Positions 22,891 through 34,164 of a stretch of DNA of 64,000 nt are shown here, piece after piece. Within the stretch, counting starts at the first letter, position 1. Every line of letters begins with the position of its first letter. A model generated the notes under the pieces. That model was not told where the DNA came from. It made no database searches and was given only the letters and a program-made list of their open reading frames with translations. A program made the position numbers and the translations under genes. The stretch lies in assembly GCA_037957365.1 (NCBI GenBank), contig JARHVA010003166.1, positions 620,001 through 684,000 on the forward strand, given 5' to 3'. This DNA is from Torreya grandis. Lineage: Eukaryota > Streptophyta > Pinopsida > Cupressales > Taxaceae.

Positions 22891-23535
22891 AGCTCAAATT
22901 CTGTTTGAGTCTTCAGGCATGCATATTTACTTTTTATTGACAAAAGAAGTTCATGAGGTGTTTAATGAAGTCCTTGAATGTGATCTAGGGTTTGACTCAA
23001 ACCATACATCAGAAGAACTGGTAGGTTGCAATACAGATGGAAAAGGATTTTCCTTCTCTAATGATGAAAAATCTAAAGAAAAATTAGTGTCTGATAAGGT
23101 ATGGATTCTGGAATTCAATGGTAGCTACTCCTCTATCAGCTCAGGAGCTTGGATTATGTTGATATCTCCTCAAGGAGATATTTTCCCTTACTCATATAGT
23201 TTACAGTTTAACAACACTAACAACATAGCTGAGTATGAATCTTTATTTCTTAGATTAAAGACTGTTAGAGATAAAGGCATCAAACTCCTTCATGCCAAAG
23301 GAGATGTTAAACTGGAGGTTTGTTAGGTAAAGAACCTATATCAAACCAAAAATGAGAGATTGCACCATTACTGTAACCTAGACTAGGATCAAATTGAAAG
23401 CTTTGATGCTTTCAACATCTCTGCCATATCCAAAGAAGTCAATGACTGAGCTGATGCACTCGTTATTTCAATAACTCTTTTAGTTCCTCACTCAGACTTC
23501 AAAGAAGATAAGTACACCATTTAACTAATTTTTTG
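22891..23535 (+). pseudogene. pol: E4 RNase H-like domain located upstream of RT
   Basis: After a linker, VWILEFNGSYSSISSGAWIM (23101-23160) starts an RNase H fold with the first acid position changed to Asn. SPQGDIFPYSYSLQF and NNTNNIAEYESLFLRLKTVR (23212-23271) hold the conserved NNxAEYE Glu. LHAKGDVKLEV is the third-strand Asp region, and NDxADAL (23440-23460) the last Asp. This is the pattern of the additional archaeal-type RNase H of Tat elements. In the better-known Tat families it follows RT-RNase H; here it precedes RT, as also in E3. Confidence 0.75.
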
Positions 23536-24640
23536 ACCAAGTGTGCCTAATAATGCTGATCATTGGCAAGTATTCAATAGTGATCACCAAATCATTGCCT
23601 TCCTCAAACAAAAGGACAACTTTGAATGGTTGCACTTCAAAGGTAGTGAACCTCACAAGCCTAAACGAGCCCCTGAATCAAGTTTAAGTGTAGATGAAGA
23701 GTTCCAGCAACTTAAAGGGAATAAAATTCTAAAAGGCCTAGTTTCCCTTGAGAAACTATTTGACAATCATGATAGGTTCATCAAATAGTAGCAAATAGAT
23801 TCAAGCTCCTCCCAGGGATTTGATCAAATAAATTTGAATACCAAAGAAAATCCTAAGATGGTGAATATTGGGAAGTGTTTTACTCAGGAAGAGAAGCTCA
23901 AGATCACCACTCTGCTCCACCAATATATGGATGTTCTAGCATATTCCTATGATGATTTGAAGTCACTCAAGCCTGATGAAAATTGCCATGACATTCCTCT
24001 CAAAATTAACTCAGTGCCTTACAAGCAAAAATCTAGATAGTACAATCCAAAGATATCAGGTACTATTCTATTTGAGATACATAAAATGATAAATGCTAGG
24101 ATAATTTTCCCAATCCATCATTCCACATGGATTGCCAACATAGTGCCTGTAAGGAAGAAGAATGGCAAAATTTGCCTATGTATAGATTTTAGAAATTTAA
24201 ATCAGTCATCCTTGAAGGGTAACTATCTTTTTTCAATCATGGATCAAGTGCTTCAAATAGTGACTAGTTTGGAGATGTTATCAATGTTAGACAGCTTCTC
24301 AAGATATAATCAGGTTGAAGTTGGTGAAGCAAACCAACACAAGACTGCCTTCACCATACCTTGGGGCATGTTTGCATATATAAGAATGCCTTTTGGCTTG
24401 ACAAATGTTGGTACCACCTTTTAGTGAGCAATGGACCTTGATTTCAAAGATGAGATGGGTAAGTTCATTATGGTATACCTTGATGACTTGACTATCTTTT
24501 CCAAGCATCGCTCTGATCATATACACCACTTGTAACAAGTGTTGGAGCACTGCCACTAGAATGGTATTTCCTTGAACCCTAAGAAGTCTATTTTTAGAAT
24601 AATAGAGGGGAAAATTCTTAGACACATTGTCTCTAAAGAA
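23536..24640 (+). pseudogene. pol: E4 reverse transcriptase
   Basis: A lead-in (TKENPKMVNIGKCFTQEEKL, 23838-23900; YKQKSR before a TAG at 24038) is followed by the palm. VPVRKKNGKICLCIDFRNLN (24143-24202) has the first Asp; TAFTIPWGMFAYIRMPFGLT covers the MPFGL region. MVYLDDLTIFSKH (24470-24510) carries the YLDD catalytic pair. SLNPKKSIFR is the end of the palm. Stops at the Gln-Arg pair after MPFGL (TAG-TGA) and several TAG codons break it. The catalytic residues themselves are intact. Confidence 0.9.
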
Positions 24641-25290
24641 GGCATAAAGATTGACTCAGATAGAGTCAAGTCTATCTAAGAGCTTACCTTGCCTACAAGT
24701 AAAACTATTGTTCACTCTTTCTTTAGAAAAGTGAATTTCTTACGACAGTTCATCCCTGAGTTTGCTGAGAAGACTCGACACATTGTGAACATGATGAAGG
24801 GAAAGGTCACTTTCAACTAGACTAAAGAAGGCAAGTTAACATTTGAGGACATCAAGACTGCCATTGCCCATGCTACAACTCTAGTTTGTCCAAACTACAA
24901 TAAAGAGTTCACCATATACAGTTACGCTTCAGAACATATGCTTTCAGCAATTCTGATTCAACAGAATAAAGAAGGTATGGAATCTACCATTTCTTTCATG
25001 AGTTTCCCTCTCAAATATTATGAGCTGAAATATTCAAACATGGAGAAGCATGCTTATGTAGTGGTGAAGGCAGTCAAGCATTTCCACTTCTACATCCTAA
25101 ATTCACATACTAATGCCTTGGTCCCTGACACCATAGTCAAATCCATATTAACTCAACAGGAGTTTGGGATGAAAAGAGGCAATTAGATTGCAAAGATTTA
25201 GGAGTTTTATTTAGACATCAAACCAACAAAGATGGTATAGGGAAAAGGCCTATGCCAATTAATTGCTGATAAAAAACTAGAAGAAATAGA
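24641..25290 (+). pseudogene. pol: E4 RT connection and RNase H
   Basis: FRKVNFLRQFIPEFAEKTRH (24724-24783) is the thumb/connection. NYNKEFTIYSYASEHMLSAI begins the RNase H with the catalytic Asp replaced (YSYAS where DAS is usual). ISFMSFPLKYYELKYSNMEK, HAYVVVKAVKHFHFYIL and the end block EFYLDIKPTKMV follow to about 25240. As in related Ty3/gypsy copies this domain is truncated relative to cellular RNase H. Two Trp/Gln codons have become TAG. Confidence 0.85.
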
Positions 25291-26535
25291 GCATGAAGAA
25301 GTAGAGGTAGAAAACACATCGATAGTCCTCTTTGTCTCCACCAAAAATGAGTGGTATTTATGTATTGCTCATTTCCTTACTTATGGTGAGTATCCTACTC
25401 ACTTATCTCATAAACAAAGGAGAACTGTCAAGTTGAAAGCTACTAATTTTGTCCTTTGGGACAATGGACTGTATAAGAGAAACATTGATGGAGTTTTCCT
25501 TCACTGTGTGGACAAGGAGCAACAAAGCCAAATTTTGAAATCCTTCTATAATCTAGCTTGTGGAGGACATTTTTATACTCTTGTAACTATCCACAAGATT
25601 CTTTGAGCTAGGTATTGTTGGCCAACTCTTTTCCAAGATGCATACAAGTGGGTAAGGAAATGTGAACTATGCCAATAATTTGTTGGGAGACCCAAGTTAG
25701 TTGCCCTGCCTCTCAAACCAGTGGTCATAGAGGAACCATTCCAACAATGGGGAATTGATTTTATTAGATCTATAAATCCATCTTCAAGTGCTAGACATGA
25801 TTATGTCCTTATATCAATTGACTACTTCACCAAGTGGGTGGAAGCTATCCCAACCAAGATTGTTACTGAAAATTTAGCTTATTTCTCTTCTTAGGAGATT
25901 ACTCAATTATATTTCTATAATGGGATTACTCTCTCCCATTCTTTTGATTACTTTCCATAATGAAATGGACAAGTTAAATCAAGCAGAAAGAACCTGGTAA
26001 CTATCATCAAGAACCTGGTGGATGACAACCAAAAGACATGGCATAAAGCATTAGTTATGCTCTATGGGTAGACATAATTACACCAAAGAGGGTAATTGGT
26101 ATGTCTCCTTTCCAAATTATTTATGGTATCAATGATGAGATACTAATCACTTTGGAATTTCTAGCATTAAAATTGGCTAAGGCAATTGAAGATCAGACAT
26201 ATGAAAGCCCCCTTGATAAGAGGATCATGTGCTTGACTAAGTTGGATGAATAGAGAACTATGGTGGTGGACTGAATTACTATCCATCAAAGTTTGTTGAA
26301 GAAACTCTTTGACCAAAAGCAAAAAACCATGATTTCCAGGTTGGAGATCAAGTCCTGCTGTGGGACAAGAGAAGAGAACTAAAAGGGATGCAGGGGAAGT
26401 TTGACTCCCTTTGGACGGGCCCATTTACTATTCATCAGCTCAATGGTGAAAATAGTTTCTTGATAAAATATCAAGATGGTATGCCCTTTTCATTGCCTCA
26501 CAGTGAGCAACATCTGAAACTCTTTAATTTGTGAA
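25291..26535 (+). pseudogene. pol: E4 integrase, second catalytic Asp region deleted
   Basis: Zinc-binding part: GGHFYTLVTIHKIL (25562-25603) and WVRKCELCQ. Core: FQQWGIDFIRSINPSSSARH (25740-25799) with the first Asp, then DYFTKWVEAIP. After EIT at about 25901 the sequence jumps to QLYFYNGITLSHS, omitting the 15-20 residues that should hold the second Asp (DN). NGQVKSSRKNL has Lys at the catalytic Glu position. The C-terminal part reads FQVGDQVLLWDKRRELKGMQ and ends QHLKLFNL with TGA at 26533-26535. It has many stops and one frameshifted stretch around 26065-26330. Confidence 0.85.
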
Positions 26536-26741
26536 GTATCAAATAAGATCAGCTTATACAATATGTATATTTGTATAGTCTTTAGTCCTATTTTTGTGAT
26601 TTCATTTTTATTTTTGTCACCTTTCTTTTTGGATAGCATGAATCCATAACCCAATGGCACACTTCAAGGCACTAGAGATTCTAGATTTTACTCCCTTTAA
26701 TTCTTTTTTCAACTGAAGGAAGTTCCCCAATTGGAGCCAGC
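26536..26741 (+). other. E4 3' untranslated region with polypurine tract
   Basis: 206 bp between the pol stop and the 3' LTR. The best purine run, GAAGGAAG at 26715-26722, lies 19 bp before the LTR; the adjacent bases TTGGAGCCAGC are a weak tract. No other feature. Confidence 0.5.
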
Positions 26742-29307
26742 TGTTGTCCCCCAAATATATCAGTCATTTTTTGGACAACATTTGAAATATTTAGAATTAT
26801 TTTGGCCCCATAGGCCAAAATTATCTCTTCCCTTCCTAAAAATTGTTTTGTGCATTCAAATTATCCATTTTTCAAGTTTTTTAGATTTCTACAAACTCTA
26901 CAGATATGTTTCTATGAACTCAACATGCTTGAAATCAACAGGTTCAAAGGCTTCTATAGGTGAGTTCAATCAAAAGAACAAGTTTCCAACACTTAGTCAT
27001 TTTCAAGATTGGTTTAATGACTTGGTTCAACAAAAAGAGTTCATCAACAAGCTTCTATGTAGTGTTTGAACCATTGAACCGTTGAACCTTGAACCATTTT
27101 GGTTCAACATGTTCAATGGGTTCAAAGGTTCAATGGCTTCAAAACACTTATCAAAGAGAAAAAGGCTTGAACCATTGAACCATTAAACCACTTTGGTTCA
27201 AAGGTTGAATGAGTTCAAAGGTTTAATGGGTTCAAGGTTCAAACATCTTCAGCAAAGGTTCAACGTCATTTGGTTCAACATAGTTGGTTCAAATGGTCAA
27301 TTAAATGAGTGGAACAAAAGATTGAACCGTTGAACCAAAGATTAGTTCAATCGATCAATTCAAAAAGCTAAGGAAAGGAAAAATCCTGAGAGCAGAAGCT
27401 ACAAGGTGTCATCTCCCAAACACATTATAATTTGTCTCTAAAAAGTAGTGAAACGTGCCACGTGTCCCTTGTAAAGCTCGGTGGAAGCTGCCAAGTGTCA
27501 ACCTCCATAGTTTCTTCCTTTTATTTTGATATTAATTAATAACTATGGTGGGCCTTAGGTAAATTGGTAAAGTAAGTGGAATGTAACACGTGTCTACATC
27601 TATAGTTTCTCTTAAGCATCTCTCAATGTGTGCAGAAGGCACCAAGTGGTAATGGCAGAATGTTTCAATATGTTTCTCTAAAAAGTAGTGGAAGCTGCCA
27701 CATGTCATCTTTTACAGGAAACTAATATAAGTCCATAGGACTTTTCGAAGGTAGCTAGCATGCAGTAGAGACCACCACGTGTCATCTTCTGTAGGAAACT
27801 AATACAAGTCTTGAAGACTTTTTGAAGGCAGCTAGAGCGCAGTGGAGACTACCACATGTCATCTTCTATAGGAAACTAATATGAGTCCCAAGGACTTTTT
27901 GAAGGTAGCTAAAGCATGGTGAAAGCTAACAAGTTTTAGCATCTAATTAAATCTAAAATGAGTCCCGAATGTTTCTATAGTATAGCCAAAGCTCAGTGGA
28001 GACTGCCACATGTCCTCTTCTGCAGGACTTTCAAAAAGGTTTCTAAAGCTTCTATAGACAAATGAAAGCTGCCACATGTCCCGTTATAACTCAACAGAGT
28101 GTGACAAGTGTTTGTATCCATGTTTCAAGTTTCCTACTAGTTTCTAAGCTTTTCTTAAGCCTCTCTCAAATTCCAGCGGATACTACCAAGTGTCCTAGTC
28201 TGTTTCATAGTGGAACGTGCCATGTGTCAATTGTAAGTTCAGTGACTGGCCAAAGAGATAGCCTGAGATCTTAGAAAAGGGATAAAAACATAGCCAAAAA
28301 AGGAGGAATGATGAAGAAGGACCAGAAATACCCATGCATGGGATATGTTTCTAGAAGGTGAAGTAGTCCACCAGCTAGGCATTGGAGAACATGAACATTC
28401 AATGGTGTGACCCATTTCTCTACATTGAGAAAACCAAATGGGCAACTACGCCTGATTCCAGCATATCTTCTTGATAAAATTTATAATGTATTGAATGCAA
28501 CATGATGTGTTACTACTCCCAAGTCTTTCTTGGAGAGCTATATATTGGATTCTCTCTTATTTTTTAGAGAGATCTTTTGGTTATCAGAAACTAAATTCTA
28601 CCCAAATTGAAAGGCATTATTGAGACTTTGAGCTTAGATTGTGAATTTTTAGACTTTGTTCTGTAATAACTTGGTTGTTAGGGAAATTGTTCTTATGTCT
28701 ATTTTCTTAGTATGATTTCTGTTCCTTTAATTAAATAAGTAGAATTAGTGAAAGTAGTCAGGAAGGTGTCTTGAAGTCATTTGTAGAGAGACTTTGTTCC
28801 TACACAATTGCCTTTAGTATGTTTATCTTTTCTATTCCTGTGTAAAGGATCTTGAGATGACTTTGTTCCCTCATTATCCTTCATATCTCACTCTTTGGCA
28901 GTTGAGGTGGAGACTTTATGCTACATTTCATCCTGCTATGTTACTATGCCCTTGGTTACTTGTTGTAATTACTAATAGGAAGATTCTTTTTGTTTGCTGA
29001 ATAGTACTTCTGAAAGAAGAGGAGTGCTTTCTATCATTACTCTTAAGATTTCTCCCTTGATCCTTGAACATCATCTCTAAAAAAAGAGAGATGGATGGTG
29101 TTGTCCTACCCCAAGTGTGATTTTTATCATAAATATATAGTATATAACTCCTCATATTTAATAGGGAACCTCCCCTTGATGAGAGGAGAGATTAGTCCCC
29201 TTTTGATGTGGTAAACCTGTGTATCTAGCTAACCAATATCCCTATGGTGTGGTGAATAGAACTATTTTGCTTATTGATTAGCTGAGTGACAAAATATTCA
29301 CCCAACA
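26742..29307 (+). mobile_element. E4 3' LTR
   Basis: 2566 bp, TGTTGTCCCCC to CACCCAACA. It aligns end to end with the 5' LTR, including the open stretch (26742-27069), the heptamer field (27065-27350), the G-box array (27690-28080) and the TATA box. It retains the canonical CAACA end that the 5' copy has lost. Confidence 0.95.
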
Positions 29308-29312
29308 GTATA
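29308..29312. repeat. E4 target-site duplication, right
   Basis: GTATA, matching 18033-18037. The following AAGAATCAATAACTTCAA continues the alignment with arm B (from 41681). Confidence 0.95.
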
Positions 29313-32300
29313 AAGAATCAATAACTTCAAATTATTCTCATCTTGTTTCAAATAATTCAATAATTGATGAGTTTGGGTTATGTGGGGAGCCAATTCTACC
29401 CTCATTACATCAATTGCTTCTAGATAATTATTCAACTTTGATATAGCCTACTGAACTTTGATCTCAATTCTTTGAGGGATATGGACTATTTGTTGTTGCT
29501 CCTTTATTTTTTCTAATTCCTATTCAATATCTTTCCTAGCCATTTTTATCCCCTCATGCAATATTATCATAGCATAATTATGAGTTTTAGCAAGGGACTT
29601 AAAGTCTTCAATATATGGGGATTGCCCTAATTTTCTATTCATCCTTTTGGCTAAGGTAAAGACTTCTTATATTTCTTCAAAAATCACCTCCCTTCTTCAT
29701 CCTATACTTTCCTCTTCCTAAAACTTTGGACACTTCCTAAGGTTTTATCAAACATGAATATTATAGAAGCTAACTCTATGATTTTAAAATTTGGATTCTA
29801 AGAAGCCTTTGATCTAAGATTAGTTACCCATGGAGGGATGATAAGTTGCTTTAGATTCATTGGCTATGTGTCTTTAGATGCGGCCTCAACTAATTGATCT
29901 TCTTATTCTTGATATAAATATCCTTGGAGTACTAGTTTAGGAAGGGAGGGCCATATAATTTTAGACCAATCCACACCTCCATATTGAGGTAGTGGGTGGA
30001 CTATACTTACCTATTTTCTCCTCTTATCCTTCCTTGAGGATGTTGTAATAGTATCTTGGGAAGGGTTGGTGGAGGTATGTTAAGTTTATTTGAGAGAAAG
30101 AGACATAGATTTGGGAAATTGCCAATTATATTTCAACCTTATTAGAATCCCTTTTTATGGTCTTAAGTTTGGCTATATCAATCCTAGAGGGAATTTACAC
30201 AGTGGTGGTATAAATATATATGGTTGGGATTGTTGGGGAAATAGAAATAATAGGGGTAAAGTTAACATACTATATCTTTGGTTTTACCATAGGTGTTTTT
30301 AAGGTATAACTAATGGGAGCTTAATTAAATGAACTTATTGAAGAAAGGGGAATTGAATGAAAAAAATTTGGGAAGAAGTAACTGAAGGTTGATCCTTCTT
30401 ACTTGATTTATCATCTTTCATTATTCTTTTGCCTTTGTCATTTATAAGGTTTCATGACTTTGATCTTTCTAATTCTTATTATTCTTCCATTTCTTATTTT
30501 TCTACTATTTATTGCTAAAATTAAGGTGTGCCCACTTGTGGTTCATCAGTAGTTAGGTTACCTGAGAGGGTAAAATCCCTCAGCTTCCTCTTGTAGTAGA
30601 TTGTAGTCTTTTTAGCTAGGGAGGAGGCTCACAAAATTGAGGTAGTAACAACCTATTTACCTATATATTTATGCATTAGGAGTGCATTTGTGTGATATTA
30701 GCCTTATAAATTAGAGGAACCCAAGAAAATTGGATCTTATTGAGCTCCTCTATGCTCAAGTTCACTTACACCATGCTTTATCTTAATAGTCTTAAATATT
30801 TGGGGAGCTTCTTGAGAAGGCCCCTCCTTATTCCTTTATTGATTATAGGGTTTTGTTGACCTAGACGTGTAAAGTAGTCTATCCTCTATGGGATGGAAGC
30901 CTTGTATACATCTCTTGAACTAAAATTAAAGGTTTTCCTTAGATAATCTTCAAATTTTCCTCTCTAATCCTTTCTAGTTGTGCCCTTTCCATGACTTGGG
31001 TTTCATATTTTACATTTAGGAACAAAAAATCATGGTCATAGGAAACGTGCTGTTATGGAATATCAAAGCCATAGATATGCTTTTAAATTTAACCATGAGG
31101 ATCCCAATCCCTATGAGGAAAGGTGGCTAACTAATAATTGTTTTTATTACCTATATCCCCTAAATGTTTTCTCATTGTATAGCACATTCAACCTATTATC
31201 ATATGAGACCCATAGAACATGATTTTCTTTTTATTTATCAAATCTTATTCTACACTCCACTAAAGCTATAATGCAATTTATTTATCTATGAGCTTATTAA
31301 GCATATATTTGGGGAGGCACAGGGGGTTAAACTTATTGAAAATGACCATAATCATTATATAATCTAGGTATAACCAATAGTCACCTCGAGGTGCCAATGT
31401 GTCTTCTATAATTTTATATATCCTAGGTAGTGGGGCCTCATGAATAGTTTTCCATACTTGAGGATATACATCCTCTATAATCTAGGTGATATGCTTGGTG
31501 TATGCATATATGTGCATGAATGAAAAGTAATTACAAATGTGATTATTTATATATTCAATAGATGGGATCCAAAGCTCCCCCTAATCCCTATACATAGTTC
31601 CCATTATTATGTAGAGGAGGTATGACATCATATAAAAATGGCCTATTGAATTTGAACTTATGCCTTTATGTAGGACTTGATTCATTAGCTTAAATATGAT
31701 GATATACCTATGGAAAAAGTCATGTCAAAGGTCATTAGTGTGCATATGTGGTACCCAATCTAGGTGGAGAAAATGGACACTTGACATGACATATAATTTA
31801 TTCAATAAGGCCATCTTGATGTGAACCCCCATTCTAAATTTGTTGGTAGGTATAGGGTCTTTTCCTTTAAGACCATAGATTCCCTAGGAATAAGCCATAC
31901 ACTCAGAGTTTTCTTAATTAAATTATTTTTATTCCATTTTACCATCCTATCCATATCAAATATGGCATCTAGAATTGGAAATGATAAATACCTTTGGAAA
32001 TCATCTCCTAAGATACATGCCATGATCATATTTTGATCAATGTGATGTAGGAAGATGTCATCTATCACCTTTTTAGGAAAAAACAAGTCTCATATCAAGT
32101 CGATAGATGTCATAACCTTAGGCTTGCCTACCATGAAGTGTATTCCTTATCTCTTGAGAGATAGTAGATCTATCACCAATTGGTGTTGTGCTTTTAACAG
32201 ATCTCCTTTATGAAAACATGCATAGATAGTATCAATGTCATCCCATAATTTTGAATAGTTGGCATACCTATCCTTGAAAATTTTATATTCAACACAACAT

Positions 32301-32756
32301 CTATATATTCTACAAAACCCTTAATGGAAAATTAGGTTTGTAGAAGTACTCCTCTAAAAACTTGGGATGATAAAGCCATTGCAATTTGATTGGTTTTCTC
32401 AAATTTAGTTTCTTGAACTTTGAGATATTTTTTTTGGTTGCCTCTTTACAATTGATTTTCAGGTGGCTAAGCCTTTGTTCACAGAGTATTATTTGACCCT
32501 GGAATTTTCTTGTGATCAATGAACATGTCGATAGTCCTAAGTCATTGATATAACTTTTGCATGTGATTCTAGTTTGTGTGATTTTAATTCCCAACTTTCA
32601 TATATTTTCTTTACCTACATAATTTAAACCTTGTTAGTTTATTTTACAAGGAAGCCACATCTTTTACATATTTTTGAAAAGTCTCATGAAGTAGTCCTAC
32701 TTTTTTTCTAAGTCTAGTAGGCTTTTGGTATTCAACAGTTGAGAGTCAGGTTTCAT
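29313..32756 (-). pseudogene. Unrecognised long LTR reading frame, copy A, N-terminal and middle parts
   Basis: A candidate start, MKPDSQLLNTKSLL, is at 32756 on minus and has a counterpart MKPD at 45181 in arm B. Open pieces include 32310-32594, with CEQRLSHLKINCKEATKKN in a charged, helical-looking stretch. 31802-32086 contains FFPKKVIDDIFLHHIDQNMI and ILGDDFQRYLSFPILDAIF. Around 30800 is a frame reading YIQGFHP-like bases and PYNQ, and near 29500-29650 a coiled-coil-like Glu/Lys/Gln stretch. Many stops and frameshifts break it, but the order matches arm B throughout. I know no family for it; extra reading frames of unknown role are recorded in Tat elements, normally between pol and LTR. 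Confidence 0.5.
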
Positions 32757-33295
32757 GTTGGGACTAAGCCAACAAATCTTTCAAATTGAATTATTTAAAA
32801 CAAATCCCCCATAAAAGTTCTAAAGACCAAATCCTTTGGAATGATATCCAAACAAAAATTCTAAACAAAATCTTTGAATAAAAATGTGGATGAAGGAGTT
32901 ATGAGCAAAATGTTTGAACAAATTATCTAATGAACAAGTCCCTAACAATTTCTCTAATGAACAAAACCTCTGAATAAATTTTTTAAACAAAATGTGTGAT
33001 GAACAAAATCTTGATGAAGAAATTCTAAACTTAAGAATTTTTTAAGAAAAAAGTTTCCAAAATGCTTAACTTGTAATAACTACAAAACCTACATAAATAC
33101 ACAACTCCTAGAAGACATTAATAAGTTAGTTCAAAATGTAAAATACTATTGTTTATACTTTTGAGACTTGATATTAAGGAGAAATCTACAAAACATCAAT
33201 AGAAAAAAGAATAAAAATTAAAAAAACATGGGCTAAATCAAAATAAAAGGTGGGTCCCAATTTTTTTAAAATAAAAAAGGGGAATGTTGGGTAAA
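29313..33295 (-). mobile_element. E3 LTR arm A, right part
   Basis: It aligns collinearly with 41681-45641 of arm B. Shared blocks include GGGGAGCCAATTCTACCCTC (29386; B 41750), TATGACATCATATAAAAA (31621; B 44045) and the end GGGGAATGTTGGGTA (33279; B 45625). The final CA of arm B is AA here. It contains most of copy A of the long minus reading frame. Confidence 0.85.
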
Positions 33296-33299
33296 AAAA

Positions 33300-33317
33300 T
33301 GGTGACTTACAAGGGGA
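33300..33317 (+). promoter_or_regulatory. Primer-binding-site-like sequence right of arm A
   Basis: TGGTGACTTACAAGGGGA begins four bases after the arm end, the same spacing class as in E4. It shares TGGTGACTT and GGGGA with the E4 primer site. It points to the plus strand, opposite to the E3 gag-pol. It could be coincidence. Confidence 0.35.
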
Positions 33318-34164
33318 ATACTTACGAGTATTCAAGAACTCAAAACTCTAGTTAGCAATTCAAATCATACATGATTTGTGCCATATAAAAATAGTCAAAT
33401 CAAAGATATGAAAGAGACTCCTAACTACATCATACAACATACTTTCCTACACATCCATGGATCTGTGTGTGATAAAGTGATTCTATTTAACCCTTGTTAT
33501 GAGTATATTTACAAAGACTTGGAGTAGTTATAGGTTTGGGTCTAGTTATTTTTAAGATCATTAAAACAAGGGAGCTCAAGCATTACTCTACTACCAGCCA
33601 GGCATCCATAACATCAAAAAGATGCCTCTAAGTTCCTTCTTTCCTCTTCTTTAATTTAGTATTAGTATGAAAAGTGTACTTGGTCCAATGGAGTGAGAAA
33701 ATAATCTAAATTTATATAGAGTATTTAAGATCAACTTTTACACACCTGGTAGAAATATTAAATTATGACACAACCCTAAATGACTATCATTACATACCTA
33801 AATCCTAAAGACCTCATACATCAAATTATAACAAACTTATGAAAAAAATCCAAATTATGAGTCCCTTTGTAGTTTCTATTTCCCATATATCAATCTAAGC
33901 ATGAAAGGGAATCTAGTGGGTAGGATGTTAGTTCACTTGTGTCAGGATAAACCAATTAGATTGTTATAGGGAATAATAAAATGTCTAAACTAGAAAGTAG
34001 GAAACTAAACTAGAACACAAGAAAACTAAACTAGAAAATAGGAAAATTAAACTAGAAAGTAGGAAAACTAAACTAGAAACTATGAAAACTAAAATAGAAA
34101 GTAGGAAAACAAGAATAGAAAGTACGAAAACTAACCTACTACTACCTCTAACACACTTTCTTCA
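33318..34164 (-). other. E3 region between pol end and arm A
   Basis: About 850 bp without coding signal. It holds a 21-bp repeat array at 33985-34130 and no clear minus-strand polypurine tract beside the LTR. Confidence 0.5.
33985..34130. repeat. 21-bp tandem repeat, seven units
   Basis: Consensus CTAAACTAGAAAGTAGGAAAA. Units start at 33985, 34005, 34026, 34047, 34068, 34089 and 34110 (the first is 20 bp). It lies just downstream of the E3 pol stop. The AACTAGAAAG core also occurs at 39922-39931, touching the left end of arm B. Confidence 0.92.

Larger units (their letters stand above)
18038..29307 (+). mobile_element. E4: structurally complete Tat-type Ty3/gypsy element, 11.3 kb
   Basis: LTRs at 18038-20637 and 26742-29307 start TGTTGTCCCCC; the right one ends CCAACA. 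They are flanked by GTATA. Internal order on plus: primer site, gag, protease, RNase H-like domain, RT, RNase H, integrase. In the first 340 bp the two LTRs differ at about 20 positions by eye (near 6%), mostly transitions, so E4 is younger than E3. All frames hold stops, chiefly TAG at former Gln or Trp codons. Protease and integrase have lost catalytic segments. It is the best-preserved element here but is not active. Confidence 0.95.
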
